Positions 1 through 12,900 of a DNA stretch of 64,000 bases are shown in pieces. Both the position numbers and the translations under genes were made by a program. Every line of letters starts with the position of its first letter. The first letter of the stretch is position 1. Below the pieces are notes generated by a model that saw nothing but the letters and a program-made list of their open reading frames with translations, did no database searches and had not been told where the DNA came from. This DNA is from Agelaius tricolor. Its lineage: Eukaryota; Chordata; Aves; Passeriformes; Icteridae. The stretch is taken from assembly GCA_023055355.1 (NCBI GenBank), contig JALJCS010000001.1, positions 99,867,381-99,931,380 on the forward strand, given 5' to 3'.

Positions 1-109
1 CATCCCCTTAGCTGCAATGGCTGCACAAATCCCACCCTTCATCTAGTTCCTGCCAGGACCTGGGTGGAATTCCATGAGTAGAAGAACATGCTACATCTTT
101 AGGGGTGCA

Positions 110-203
110 GAGAAGGAGGGAGAAAGAAAGAAGAGAGAAGAGAGAGGGGAGAAGAGAGAGAAGAGAGAAGAGAGAAGAGAGAAGAGAGAAAAAGAAAGAG
201 AGG
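110..203. repeat. GA-rich microsatellite
   Basis: An almost pure purine tract built of GAGA and GAAAGA units on the plus strand, about 94 bp, in an EYS intron. Its irregular units suggest an aged dinucleotide/hexanucleotide expansion. Purine mirror tracts of this kind can form triplex DNA. Confidence 0.9.
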
Positions 204-3200
204 GTCAGTGTCTAATAATGACAAAATTCCAATCACACCAATAGGAAAAGAAAAATAATATATCACATTTGTATAAAAATGTCAGTCACAAATTATCTTT
301 TTGTGCGGCTTATTGATGAGTTGCTGATCCCATCCGTATGCTGCTGAAATCCAAAGCATGAAGAAAAGCTCTGACTTTGCACCACCATCATAAATTGTAA
401 TAGATTTAATAAATAGGACTGGTGGGTACAGTGTTTGCAATACCATTAAAAAAGTGTGGGCTTCCTGAAGTCTTGTAGGCAAGCACCTTCAATATCCAGA
501 AATAGAACTTCATTAAAGTAATAAGAGGGAAACTCCAGGAAGGCCAGAAAAATGCAAATTGCAAAAGATTGCCCTTAATAAGATCAAGCTCTCCCAGGGA
601 GTGGAAATGAGACAGAAAAAGTTATAGCTAAGATTAAATATTTTTACAGCCTTACAAGATTAGAATAAAAGTCTTTCAATTTCTTGCTATCAGAGAGAAA
701 AGCCTTTTTTTCTCTCACATGAAATATGAGCTAACAGGTAAAGAGTGGTTAACCTCTACCATACCAAATACAGATTGAACCATAAAATCCAAAGTAATAA
801 TTTCTTAAAGTATTACTTCCCTAAGCTCAAAGTATAGTCAAATTACTGCAAAAATGATTGATATTTTATTGCCTCATCCAAAATAATACTAAAATTAATT
901 TTAACTCTGTATTAAGAAAATAGAGAAAGAGGAGAAAACACCTCTTAACATTTGAATGTGAAGTATTAAGTTAGGATTTTATTCTAAGAATACTATTCCC
1001 TTTTCTCCTATCTGTACAAATGTTTCATAATGGAAGTCTCTTCTTAACAGTCCTTTAGTATGCTGAAAAATCTATAATTAACCTGTAATTTTCAGGAAAA
1101 GGAGAGACACATTACTAAAATCTTGAGCTGGTGCTCTTAAAATCGTGTTCTGATTTTCAAGACAAAGTGCAACAAAGACATTCTAAAGCAGAGAGGGAAA
1201 ACCTGAGACTGGTATAGTTTTAGAAAAATGAGGAGGGCTGGTAATGCTCTTATCCCTCAGTTTATCTAGTTTGTTTCTATTTTTACAGTTCCCTTTTCTC
1301 TCTCTCTCTCTTTTTCTTGTAGGAAACTGCATGTTTAAAATGGTGGCAACCCTTGAGAAAATATAATGCATCTCTTTTACTTCTTGTCTGACAACCTATT
1401 TCTAAATTTTTTAAGTGAAGTATAGTTTTAAGAAAAAACCTTAAAAGTCGACTCTCATTGATTTTTCAATTAAATAATTTGGATTTCAAAAGTGTGCTTG
1501 TACTTGACTTTTGGTGACTTATTTCTAAATTGTGTTATGCAACAACTAAATTAGACTGTTGGACACAATTTGTGCTTTTCCCAGAAAGTATTGATTCTTA
1601 TAACAAGCCATTCTGAGATCATAAGTATTATAGAAATTCCCTTGCAATCAGAAGCTGATATGAATTTTTCATTTGTGGATGCAGCTATCAGTAGGTAACC
1701 CTGATAAACAGACTGATCCAAGTTTTTAGTGTATGAACCAAGAGCGCTGAGATTTAGTTTCCAATACAGAGAACATGTATCAAACATCTGAAACACTATT
1801 TTTCCATTTTATCTTGGAGTAAATTCTAGAAAACTGGGCTGTGTCTAGTGCCTCAGAATCTGGAGACACTGGAATTTCTGTTTTGAGAAACCCAACCTGT
1901 CTGGTTCCAGGTACCCAATGTCCTTCCAGGAGCTGTGACACTGGGCTCAGAATGGCAAAACTCTTGATAGAAAAGATGCTGAACTTTCTCACAAAAGAGA
2001 AAGTGCAAGTCTCACAAAGACATGCACATTACCTGGGCATTAGCAAATGTCTAGAAGTATGAGGTAAATACATGGGAAAGTTTTCACTATATTTTAAACT
2101 TCTCTGCTTACTGCTCTAATTTAAAAAGTAAAGATTGATGGCATATCTCTGAAAACAAGCACAGCCAAGCCACAAGAGTTGCAAATTCAGGTGAGTGGGG
2201 ATACACGTTCTCATTCTTCCAAATTACTTTCCTGTAATGTATTATAATGAAATGTTCTATAAATTTAAAGTAGGGATGAGTGAAAGTTCAAAAGAGGAGA
2301 CTTGACATCAAATAATATTTTGAATCTCTGGGTACTTCTAAGGACATTCAGTTTGAAGTATTTTAGGAGCACTCTGTTTCTTCAACTTTCCCCTACTTTT
2401 GAGCCAGAGGTTGGCAAAAATGGCACTTTGTGGTGACTGAAGTCTACTGATGTGATACTGGTTGCACACTTAAGATCTGAATTTGAATGAGCTGTTATGT
2501 TAAGGGAGGAGATAGCTTTGTTTTATGGAAACTGGTAGTTGATCTTCTGCATTTTCTTACTTTATTTAAAAAGTTACGAGCTGCAACACCAGGTTTGTAA
2601 TTCAAAAGCAAGATGTTATTTCTGTTGGTCAGTACTTGGACTATTCCTTTGGAATATCACAGTTAATTCCCACAGCTCTCCTGTTACCTGAGATCTAACA
2701 GCAAACTGAAAGCTTTGGACAAGCTTTTAGGGAGGTCAAGTTCCTGTCAGTACTTTGGTTTAACAGGAATGTGTTCATGACCTTTCTCTAGTCATTGAAC
2801 AATTGAGCTAAACATCAACCCAGATACATTGACCAAAGGCTGATACTCAAATGTCTATCACTAGCTGGATTAGTTATTTGGTTTATTTTGCACAAACAAC
2901 CTAAGGCTTTTGCTTTCCATTAGTTTTCCTGTACTGTTCAGCACCTGTCATGTTGATGATGATTTGATTGGCACATTTCCTAGTAAGCTCTCTAGGAGAG
3001 AAACAAAAGAAAGGTATAAAGAGAATAAATGGCAGTAGTCATGAAGCAAAGACAAAAAAAGACTTATCACCTATTATTAATTAAGTCTCCAACTGACTTT
3101 GCTTTGTTGTCATAAAATTATTGATGATAAGACCAGTACCAAATCCTATTTTTTCCCTAAAATCCTTCATCTTTCCTTAGAAAAATCTTTCCTTATTCAT

Positions 3201-6200
3201 ATCAACAGCTTTTAAAACTTTGACTGTAACATTTGTTTTTATTAATGATTGTTCTTAAATACCTTTTATGGTCTTCTATGTCCATATTTCTTGTAGCATC
3301 TCATAAAATAACATTTTGAATTTACTAAAAGCATAAATTCACAGAGATTTGGATTTGTTATTGAGTATTTTTCATTTTTTTTTCTCCAAAAATAATACAT
3401 ACATAATGTTTAACATTGTCTATACTCAAATGGAATATCTGTGTCAATACTAGTAAAAGCCATGTTGCATGTTTGCATGCCTCAGCATGTTATGGGTGAA
3501 TCTCCACACAGAAAACCAACCCCAAGAAGATTTACGCTGGACTTTGAGAACTGTCTATCTTGTTTGAGCAGTGATGGAAATAATTGATTAAATTTTAAAT
3601 GTATAGGCCAGAATTTATTTGCATGTTAAATGTAACGTGAAATCTAAAATAATTTTAAGAGAAGCCAGTTACTAGCATTAGGTGTGCTTAAATTTGGAGA
3701 GAACGAAAGTTTCACGAAAATACACACTTACAAAAAGTTTCATTTTAAAATTATCAGTATCAAATACAGCAATAATTATGGTTTTTTTAACAAAGCACCA
3801 TTCTATAAAATGGTTGTGTATAGAGACCTGCAGTGCAAATAATAAGTGTTCCCATTTAAGATAATTTTCTTTGTGGTTACAAATTACAGTGAAGTTCATT
3901 TAGAGTTATAAATACACAGCATGTCTAGATGCCAGCCATATTTTAAGCCAGAAGTTGCACTGAATGAAAATGTAAGATTCTCTTTTCTAATGGTGTGCTA
4001 TTCAAATATGATGAAAATCTTACTTTTTTGCATAAACTTATTAAATTATTTTAATATAAAAATAATTATTATAATGTAAAGCAAAAACTCATTACAACTT
4101 ACCTAATTTTACCTGTACCAGCTGTTTTAAATATGCTTTCTTGGTCATTTAACTTATTCATTATTTAAAATCTTAGAGAGATGAGCAAATTAAAAATGTT
4201 CCTTGTTTCTCCTGTAATTAAGCCTTGCTTGAAATTTGAATTAAAGAAAACCTGGTTTATCCTTTATATCAGATGTTATCTAATTTACAGTAACTTAGGT
4301 TACAAAAGATATAAGTGGTTTGGAAGAACAAATAAATATACTGGTCAGCATCTTTATGATATAACTGTATAGGAAAAGATATATAAATAAAAATTGAGAA
4401 TTTAGAAGTCTTTTAAAATACCTAGCATTACCTAATGCTACCTCAACTTCTGCCGATAGCTAGTATTTAATATTAAGTTATTTACCCTACTATTTCACAA
4501 TGTTAAGTGCTTAAAACAAAACACCACAGAGGCTTTGTAACTTACATAGCTAGAGTAAAATAAAGTCTTATTTTTTAATAAAGTAATAGATAAAAATACA
4601 TCAGTTAGTGATTCTAATAATAAGATTCAGTAAAAAATTTTGGTGACTTTTAAATAGTAGTCTTATCAGAACCAATCACTTGTATTACTGTTTAGAAATT
4701 ATATTTTTAATTGTAATTTTTCATTACTTCTGAATCCATGTTTCACACTTTTTCCCACCTTATTCTTTTGTATCACCTATTATAGTCGTTCTTCCAATTA
4801 ACATCAGTATTAATAACCATATAGCAAACCTCATGACACTCAGCCCCAGAGGTGTTTCTTTGCTGTGAGTTAAGCAATCTGATTATTACAGCGCTATTAA
4901 CTAATATTAGAGCAAGCCATGTATGTCTTCTAGAGCAGCAACAACAGAGCTAATTGCAGATTTTCTTTGTGTCAGAAGTCAAATTTCCTTAATTTGTGGA
5001 GCAGCACGGTTAATACATTCACTCTTCCCACAACTTGTGAAGAAAAGGTAAATAATTCATTATCAGAAGACAGAAAAGTAGTGTATTTGCTGGGACTTCA
5101 CTTGGCATAGGTCTTGTTTTAGCTCAGACTTCTATAGTAAAAATAAAAGTAAGTGTTAAACCAAATGAAGATGAACAGATACCTTGGTTTTCTTTTTGTT
5201 CTGTTTTATTTTGTTTTAAACAAGCTTGCTTATTTAGGAAATAAATGCAAATAGACTTGCACAATGAAAACAATGCCATAATGACAAATAGCAATCTAAT
5301 TTTGTCAGTTAATATGTACGATTATGTAAATAGTTAAATCAATAATAACTTAAAAGTAAAGCCCTTTACTACTACAACTCAGAAAAGACCCTTAAATTAA
5401 AAAAGGCTGCATAAATATGGTAAGGATCTCAATATGGTTTAGAGCAATTGCAAATATGATTTCACAGATGCTTACATTTTTATGTTCACATTTATTTCAC
5501 AAGGTTAAATGAACTGCTGTTAGCACTAACAAAATGAAGTGTCATGAAGGTTTTCTGTAGGAAAAAAAAGCCCTGATTCCGACAGACAAGAGTTTTGTGA
5601 TGAGTTTTCCATAGAGGCTGGAGTACATCTCCAATTCTGTGCCAATGATAAGTAGTCATACAATAGGTTTATCTTGTTTGGCCTTAATGGATAAAGGGTT
5701 GCATCCCAAGAAATGGTCTGGCAGAATAATTTGGAACACAGAACAAATGGATGTTTCTATGTTTCCTTTTGTGTGTTTCTGTCTCCAGGTGAGGTATTTT
5801 TTGTTCTTTCTGTGAATTAAAACTTTAAAATCCCCCCAAAAATTCTCCAACTCCATGGGTATCTTTAAAAATTAAATTAATTCAGTTTTATTCTCTAGAC
5901 ATGGAAAACATATCTGGAGTATGTTCTGTATGATAAAAATATCTATCAACCTAGATATACATAGGACAGGCTTGATTTGTTCATAATTTAGATCTTTGTT
6001 GTGTGTAATGAACATTTTTCATTGCAGTTTCTGTTTACCAGATGTTCAGCTGCCATTTCCTAGTGAAGTAATATTGACTAGGGCTTAAGAAAATGATTAT
6101 TTCTTCATTTACAGTTTTGGGAAGGGGAAATATGCAATTGCTCTTAAATGGCGCTTTCTTACAGCACACAATGTAAATTGCATTAAGACATGCTCACATG

Positions 6201-6584
6201 CATATGTGGTTCTAGATATGTGTGCAAGGGGTCAGAAATTTTTTTACCCTAGCTGGTAAAATCCACTCTTCTTTAGCAAACTGTGGTACATATTATACAA
6301 GGAAGAGCTATGTACAAGGAATAACTATAGTGTTATTGTTGCATGTATTGTGTTCTTTAGAGGACAAACAAAAGACAACTTGCAGGAACTTAAAGGTGCC
6401 ATTTATTTTAACCTGTCTCCAATGGATAGTAATACATAGTTACAGTAAATAAAGGGGAACAACATATAAAGAGGTATCAAATCCTATTCCTTCAGTCTCT
6501 TGCTTGATCCCCCACATACTTTCTATTATGCAGCTTCTTGTCGTTTTATGTTGTTGGTGTGAGCTGTGCCCTGACTGCCATCCC

Positions 6585-6885
6585 AGCTCTCTCAGCCTTT
6601 TCTCATCTGAGAGATGTGTCAACCTCTTAGTAATGTTACTGGCTGGACTCTTTGCAGTAGCTCCATATCTCTCTTGTGCTGGGCAGCCCACAACTGACAC
6701 AGCACTTAAGGTGTGGCCACACCAGGACTGAGTAGAGGGAAGGATCACCTCTCTCAATCTGCTGACAGCATTCCTCCCAATGCAGCCCAGGATGCTCTTG
6801 TTCTTTTTGGCCACCAGGGCATACTGCTGACTCTTGTCCAACTGGGTGTCCACCAGACCTCTCAGATCCTTCTCTGTAAACACTT
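6585..6885 (-). mobile_element. CR1 LINE fragment (reverse transcriptase C-terminal region)
   Basis: Read on the minus strand the sequence carries the typical CR1 end-of-ORF2 order: a segment like LDKSQQ.ALVAKK, then ILGCI.R, a REVILP block, and a LSDEKRLRELG block. A minus ORF (6440-6883) covers it but has lost much of the middle and continues into non-CR1 sequence, so this is a dead fragment. Boundaries are by eye. The minus-strand continuation below 6585 is unrecognised. Confidence 0.8.
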
Positions 6886-7383
6886 GTATCTGTAAAAAAC
6901 CTTTTTATCTGCTTACATATTTTTTATTGTAACACTACACTTTCAATTACTGAAAAACTACTGAGAGATGAAATGTTGTGTAAGAATTTTTAGTTTTTCT
7001 GCACATATGCATGATATACATAAATGTGAGTGAGGTTTTGTGCTTGATGTGACAATCCAATGTAATGAGAAATCTGCAAAGAACAGAATTTCAGCATCTG
7101 ATTGACAGATAATTTTAGTGGGACTAGAAAAAATACTGCTGCTTTCTAAACAAAACTGTTGGCAAGCCTCCTTTCACTTCTCATTTTGTAATCCATTTCT
7201 TGAAGAGTTTTTGGAAACAAGTTGTTATCTCACATTCCTAGTGAAAACCTAACCTGACAATAGAACAATTTTTAAGAAGTGTTTGATGGTTACTCATGGG
7301 TATGGATTAGTAGTGTCCATTTTTTCCCATTTGACACAGATAAATATGCAGAGAACTGAGATATTTGGGTGTGGCTATTATCA

Positions 7384-7546
7384 CAGATCACAGAATATTC
7401 TGAGTTGAAAGGGGCATACAATGATCATCAAATCCAACTCCAAAGCTAATGTCCCATATGGGAATAGAACCTTGGTGTTATTAGCACCAAGGTTCTCTTC
7501 CCTTATGGGAATCCATGTTGTAAACAACTGAGCTAATCTCGGGGAC
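7384..7546 (-). mobile_element. tRNA-Ile-headed SINE with CR1-type tail (passerine TguSINE1-like)
   Basis: On the minus strand a head resembling tRNA-Ile (A box TTAGCTCAGTTG, anticodon-arm segment TGCTAATAACACC with AAT, B box like GGTTCTATTCC) is followed by a tail like the CR1 3' end (GATGATCATTG, TTTCAACTC, repeated TGTGATCTGTGAT). This head-tail combination is that of the passerine SINE mobilised by CR1. About 26 bases of extra sequence interrupt the head after CATGG and are an inverted copy of the flanking B-box region (see hairpin 7452-7510). Identification is from memory of tRNA-Ile and CR1. Confidence 0.72.
7452..7510. repeat. inverted repeat inside the SINE (26-nt arms, 24 paired)
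   Basis: Arms 7452-7477 and 7485-7510 pair at 24 of 26 positions around a 7-nt loop. The second arm is absent from a normal tRNA-Ile head, so it looks like a templated inverted duplication that arose after insertion. Confidence 0.9.
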
Positions 7547-7699
7547 AATATGTAATAGGAAACACCAGCCTGTGGACTAGTAATGTAATGTGTCTCAAGT
7601 GTATGGTTTTTTCTTTCTTTAGCACAATTCACAGCAAATTATTTCTTTCCAAGTTCATCTCTCCATATTACATTTTAAAAGAACAAAATCTTTCTGTCT

Positions 7700-8590
7700 C
7701 CTATCATAAAGTTATTAATACTGGAAAAACTCTAAGATCACCAAGTCCAACTGTCAATGCAGCACCACCATGTTCACCACCAAACCATGTCCCCACGTGC
7801 CACATCCACATGTTTTTTGAACACTTACAAGATGGTAACTCAACCACTTCCCAAAGCACTCTGTTCCAAAGCTTGACTATTCTTTCAGTTAATAAATTTT
7901 TCCTAGTATACAACCTAAACCTCCCCTGGTGCAACTTCAAGCCATTTCTTCTTGTTTTGTCACTTCTTACCCGGGAGAAGAGACTGATCCCCATCTTGCT
8001 ACAACCTCCTTTCAGATGGTAGTAGAGATGCATGAGGTCTCCCCTTAGCCTCCTTTCCTGCAGACCAAACAACCCCTGCTCCTTCATCCAGTCCCTCTAG
8101 GACTCATTTTCCAGACCCTTCACCAGCTTTGTTGTCCCTCTCTGGAATCAGTCTAGCACCTCAGTATTCTTCATGCAGTGAGGGACCCAGAACTGGATAC
8201 AGCACTCCAGGTGTGGCCTCACCACTGCTGAGTACAGAGTGACAATCCCTGCCCTGGTCCTGCTGGCCACACTATTGCTGATACAGGCCAGGATGCCACC
8301 AGCCTTCTTGGCCACCTGGGCACACACTGCTAATGTTCAGTTGCTGTCAACCACCCCCCACAGGTCCTTTTCCATAGGGCAGCTTTCCAGCCACTCTTAC
8401 CCCAGCCCATGGCACTGCCTGGGCCCAAGGGCAGGAACCAACACTTGGCCTTGTTGAACCTCACACAACCGGTCTTGGCCCATTGATCCAACCTGTCCAG
8501 ATCCCTCTGAAAAGCCTTCCTTATCCTTCAGCAGACCAACATTCCCACAAAACTTGGTTTTATCTGCCCATGTTCCATGCCCTATCTTAA
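7700..8590 (-). mobile_element. CR1 LINE fragment (3' part of ORF2 and tail)
   Basis: The plus strand reads as antisense CR1: a tail-like start with CCAAGTCCAACTGTCAATGC near 7742, then blocks complementary to CR1 ORF2, such as ACTTGGCCTTGTTGAACCTC near 8441 and the CAGAACTGGATACAGCACTC block near 8189. The minus-strand ORF at 7704-8087 ([18 protein letters not shown] near its start) is a decayed RT C-terminus. At about 900 bp it is the longest CR1 copy in the first 10 kb. Confidence 0.85.
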
Positions 8591-9393
8591 CACACAAAGA
8601 TACTCTTTCATTGTATTTCCTGACTTTTAGAGTTTTTCTCAGTGAATTTAGAACATCCATGTCACGGAAATCATGGGTGTGTCCCAAACAAACATAGCAG
8701 CAATGTTCATCAACGTTAGCACAAAACAAGCAGAATGCAGCTTGAGAAAATATAAATCACAAATATACTACGTACAAGTTGGTTGGTGCAAAAATTGATT
8801 TGACCAGATATGATAGAATATACATATAAATAACTTCATTTGAAGTACTGGTATCAGTGGAGCTGTTCCACACTCCAGGACAATCATACTGAGTGTAACT
8901 TTAAATTGTTATTTTCCTTTCCTTTTTGTTATCTTTGCTCCAATAAAATATTTCAGGCTTTTAATTGGTCAGGAGAGTGTAAGAGTATCATTACAGAAAG
9001 ATCTAAGTCAACTGTTAATCTGGACTCCTTTCAGAGTTCTGACTCTTAATTTATTATATTTTTTAAAGTATATTATTAAATAAATCCCCTTTGCTTTTTA
9101 TATGAAGATCATAGTCCATATATCTTTGAAACGTAATTGTTTCTGTTTCCAAATTTCAATAATAAAAAATCTAGTTATTTGCAGTCTCTAAACACCTGTA
9201 GATGCCACAATGCTCGTACATTACACATTTCACCATCATGCTGTGGCAATTTATTTATGTACTCAGGTTTTAAAAAACTCCAAAAGTTGTTTTGCTGTCT
9301 GTTCATGTCTTCCAACAACTAGTAATAATACTTTTGTAATTGCATTAAAATACAAAGAGTAACAGATTGTTTATTTTACTAAATGTATTACAG

Positions 9394-9515
9394 AGATACC
9401 AGTGTGATTGCTTGCCTGGATGGGAAGGAAGATTTTGTGAAAAAGAATCAAATGAATGCAATTCAGAGCCTTGTAGAAACAATGGCACCTGCATGGACCT
9501 TTTCAACAGCTATCG
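9394..9515 (+). CDS. EYS: EYS exon 1 of window (end of one EGF repeat, start of the next)
   Basis: The exon encodes the last part of one EGF repeat ([15 protein letters not shown]) and the first four cysteines of the next ([13 protein letters not shown], then MDLFNSY). The donor is TATCG|gtaagc, leaving phase 2 (CG- of an Arg codon), and it joins 28460, which supplies A then TGC to continue the same repeat. The acceptor is a tandem attacag/ag. The upstream CAG would start the exon at 9394 (phase 0), while the second AG gives 9396 (phase 2, 120 bp, symmetrical). Phase 2 fits the Tyr/Arg-Cys junction used in neighbouring EGF exons, so 9396 may be the true start; 9394 is the classical first AG. 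The second repeat carries O-glucose (C-N-S-E-P-C), O-fucose (C-R-N-N-G-T-C) and Asp-hydroxylation (C-M-D-x4-Y-x-C) motifs, and an N-G-T sequon. The upstream exon is not in the window. Confidence 0.88.
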
Positions 9516-9895
9516 GTAAGCATTGCACTTCCTCACTCTATGATCATGTTCCAGGAAGGGCAGGCTTCTGTATCCAGCCATTATTTTGTTTCCCAGCTTG
9601 GGAAGGAAACGTTATTACACAAATGGGCAAAGGACTTGTGTCATGGACATAGTGCTTCACTGCTCTTTCATGCGAAGCCAGCAGATATACTAAATGGTAT
9701 ATGTAAAATTAAAAATAAAAAAAGGAAAAGAAAAAAGTATTACTTAAAAAATATTTATTAACTAAGTGTGGAAATTAATTTTGTCAAAGAAAATATAGTT
9801 TCTCTTTCTGTCATATTTGCCCTATAAACAAAAGAGATGATTTTAAGAGTAAAAGCAGTTGTAGTGGGCAGTTGGATGAGGAGGTTATATCATTG

Positions 9896-9909
9896 CTGCC
9901 ACCTTGTGG
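9896..9909 (-). promoter_or_regulatory. CTCF-like motif
   Basis: The minus strand reads CCACAAGGTGGCAG, close to the core CTCF consensus (CCA-SYAG-RKGGCRS), with one weaker position. It lies 380 bp downstream of an EYS exon. Motif match only; occupancy is unknown. Confidence 0.35.
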
Positions 9910-12900
9910 CTTAAAATACCAACAAAAGAGTAATTTAACTAAAATTTATATCCCCTCAGACAAAGAATAAGGATGTGATGCTAACCCTATTTTTTTAACT
10001 TAAACCCTAATCTTTATTTCATGCATGCATTTATGGTTCAAAAATTATTTTATTTCAGTAGCATGAGGATTAAGATCCCTTAAACAATCCAGTAATCAGT
10101 TTCTGCTCCATGAAGCCAGGGTTTGTCTATATTAGGATGTCAATACTACAAGAGTCCTGTAAATTCTTAATGGACACTGATGAGGCTGCATATACAGCTG
10201 AGTGTAATAACTGTCCGTGGTACACAGTCTAGCTGTTGTACAGGGATTATATTCCTGGTAATACAGACAATAATCAGAAAGGAAACTAAACACAGCTGAC
10301 AATGGAGAATTGATTTCCCAAATAGCTAATTATAACTAAGTCAAATAAAATTGTATATACATATATATATATTTTTTTTAAGTATTTTTTGTTCAGAACT
10401 TAACCAAAATGATTTGTGATATCTTAGAGCTATATTTTTATGTGGTATAAAATTTCTTAGTTTGGTAAAATATTTTTATTCTAATAACAGAAAGTATAGC
10501 AATGTTGAGAAAACCTGTTAAAATCTCTTTAATTGCTATTTTTCCACTTTTTAAAGCCTGATGGAATGTAAAAAATAATTGTGAAATGTTTCAATTGTTG
10601 TGGTTCTTATTTTTCTGATATTTTTAGTTCTTTATAGTCTACCACCTTCAAGAACAATTCTAGGTTCTTCAAGAACAATTTTGCAGCCATGAATCCTTAC
10701 CTGTCCTTTCATTTTCCCAATTTTTCCAGCCAGACAGCATTATATGTATTGCAGAAGGTAACAGGGCTTCTTCTGATTTTACTCCTAGCTGGGTCAACTA
10801 CTTATGCACAAATCCAAGGACTTCCTATTTTTTATTGAGAATAAATATGCTCAAGAAGTACTTTTCTGGATTTTTCAAATACAGAACTGTTACAGAAAAT
10901 ATTGACAAGAAAATTGGTTTGAAGTGTAAGCACCAGGCATATTTTTTCTTAGAGCTATTTGTCCTAGTTGACATAACAGAACAGGAAAATTACACATACC
11001 ATTGAATCATCATATAAAAGGGGCAGGTTACACCAAACAAAACAACATCTTCAAAGATACCTGGAGTTGAAAATGACTCTGAGACTTGGCAATACCAAGG
11101 ACAATTAGTATAGCTCAATGTTTTATTTTTATACTATAAAGCAATTTCATTTCAATCATTAGAGCTGTCCTTGTTTGTATTCAGAGATGTTAAAAGATCA
11201 TGATTACTCTTAATTTTAAAAATGTGTTGTTTTTTTGTTTTTTCTATTTGCCTTTACTAATACTTTTCTCTTAAAAGCTACAACAACAAGGCAAAGTGTT
11301 TGTGTTATGGCAGGTAAGCATTGGCAGTAACTGGTACCTGAACCTGAGGAAATCCAGTCATGCCTTTAAACTTAAATGTAGTTTTTAAAACAGGATAACT
11401 GGATTATAGTTGCCTAACAGAAAAGATCATTGCAGTTCTTGATCTGTGCCCAGGCATTGTTTTGGACGGCATTAGTCTGGATCAAAGTCAGGCCAGCACT
11501 GATCTGAGAATACATCAGTGATAGGCAATGAAGTTTTCTTGCCTCTGGCCATGTTTTGGCACTGTTTATTTTCCTGCTGTAAGTTGAGCTGCTGACAGCA
11601 ATACTCAGATTATTCTGAATTTCTTTGAAATTTGCCACACCATGACTGGTACTGGATACCCCTTACAACTTAAATTAATGTAAGGGATAATAAATTTAGC
11701 TTCCTTTTATGCCTTGATAATCTTCATTAGTTTACTTTTCCGTAAATATTTGCAAGTCCAGCTGAGAACATCAGTTACTTAAAAACTAAGTAATTTATTG
11801 TGCAACAGCTTAAAAATATTTTTTGTATACAAAGAAAGTGAATATAATGAAAAATGAAACATTTTCCTACCAAATTCAAATGTGTGATAAAAAAATAATT
11901 ATTCAAAACATAATTACTAATTTAAAACTTCACTTTGGAGTTGATTTTCTTTATCTGGGGCTATTCATTGTTGAATCTTGAAATGAAAACCATCTGGCAA
12001 AACTGAAGTATCAACAAATGTGTCACACGAGTATCTTTCTTTATGGTTTCCATCACAGAAAAGTAAATCACATCCCAATAGGAAAAAAAAGGAAAATAAG
12101 GCCTTCTCAGATGCATATTTTAATTTTTAAAAAATCAGATAAGAAAGATTCTGAACCAGTAGTCAAGCTTGAATTGTTGGATGTGAATAGCTTTTAATAT
12201 GTCCCCTTTCACTTGACTTAATTTATGTTCAGATGATAAAATGAGAAATATCTTTTTCTTCCTTCTCAGTTTTCAGTTTGGCTCATGACACATGGCAAAT
12301 AAATTAATTTAGAAAAAATTCATTCATATATTTCATGCATATATTTCTAGAGCCATGTGATTTTAATTCTCATGATAACATGAAATCTCAAACTATGTCT
12401 CTGAACATTTATGGACAGATTCATCTAGTATCAGCTGAATTCCTTATTTCTCCTCTATTGTATCGATAATTCTGAGGTTTAGCCCTAATTAAACCCTAAT
12501 TAAAGCCCCTGTGTCTCCTTTGCTGTTACCAACTTTTGAGTGAAAATTTTTTCAACTCTCTTGCCAAATAACAGGCAACATAATTTTATGAATGACCTGG
12601 AGTTTCTAATAATTTAGAATAGTTTGTTACTTGTCTATAATAATTATGATATTAGAACTTGGAGAATGAATCAAGTGTCTTTCCAAAGTACTCAGTTCTT
12701 TCTGTATATTCACATTAGAATCCACAAATTCATTTTGTCAGTTCTTGTTGTTAAGTTTTTTATAAAGAATAAAATGGTGCCTTGCTGCTGTTTTTCTGTT
12801 TATGACATGCAAATATACTTCTCTAGACTAAACAGGAAATTAGACCTACCCAAGTATATTTTCTTATGTAATTTATCTATCTTTTATGTTTTATGAAAGA

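Larger units (their letters stand above)
1..9393 (+). other. EYS intron (3' part), no exon recognised
   Basis: This AT-rich stretch precedes the first recognised exon. Nothing in it encodes an EGF repeat in a plus-strand frame flanked by plausible splice sites, so I read it as the end of one intron of at least 9.4 kb. It holds a GA-rich microsatellite (about 110-203), a short CT tract near 1297-1318, a CR1 fragment (about 6585-6885, minus), a tRNA-Ile/CR1 SINE (7384-7546, minus) and a longer CR1 fragment (about 7700-8590, minus). From about 210 to 6500, apart from the short CT tract, I see no repeat or gene I can name. Confidence 0.75.

Noticed and set aside
6440..6883. 147-codon minus-strand ORF, the longest in the window
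   Set aside because: Its N-terminal part is a decayed CR1 reverse-transcriptase C-terminus with the middle missing; it is a repeat remnant, not a host gene.
7384..7546. Functional tRNA-Ile gene on the minus strand
   Set aside because: The head is interrupted by an inverted duplication, the B box is altered, and a CR1-type tail follows, so it is a SINE.
7588..8087. ORFs of 144 (plus) and 127 (minus) codons overlapping each other
   Set aside because: Both lie in the 7700-8590 CR1 copy; the minus frame is an RT remnant and the plus frame its antisense.
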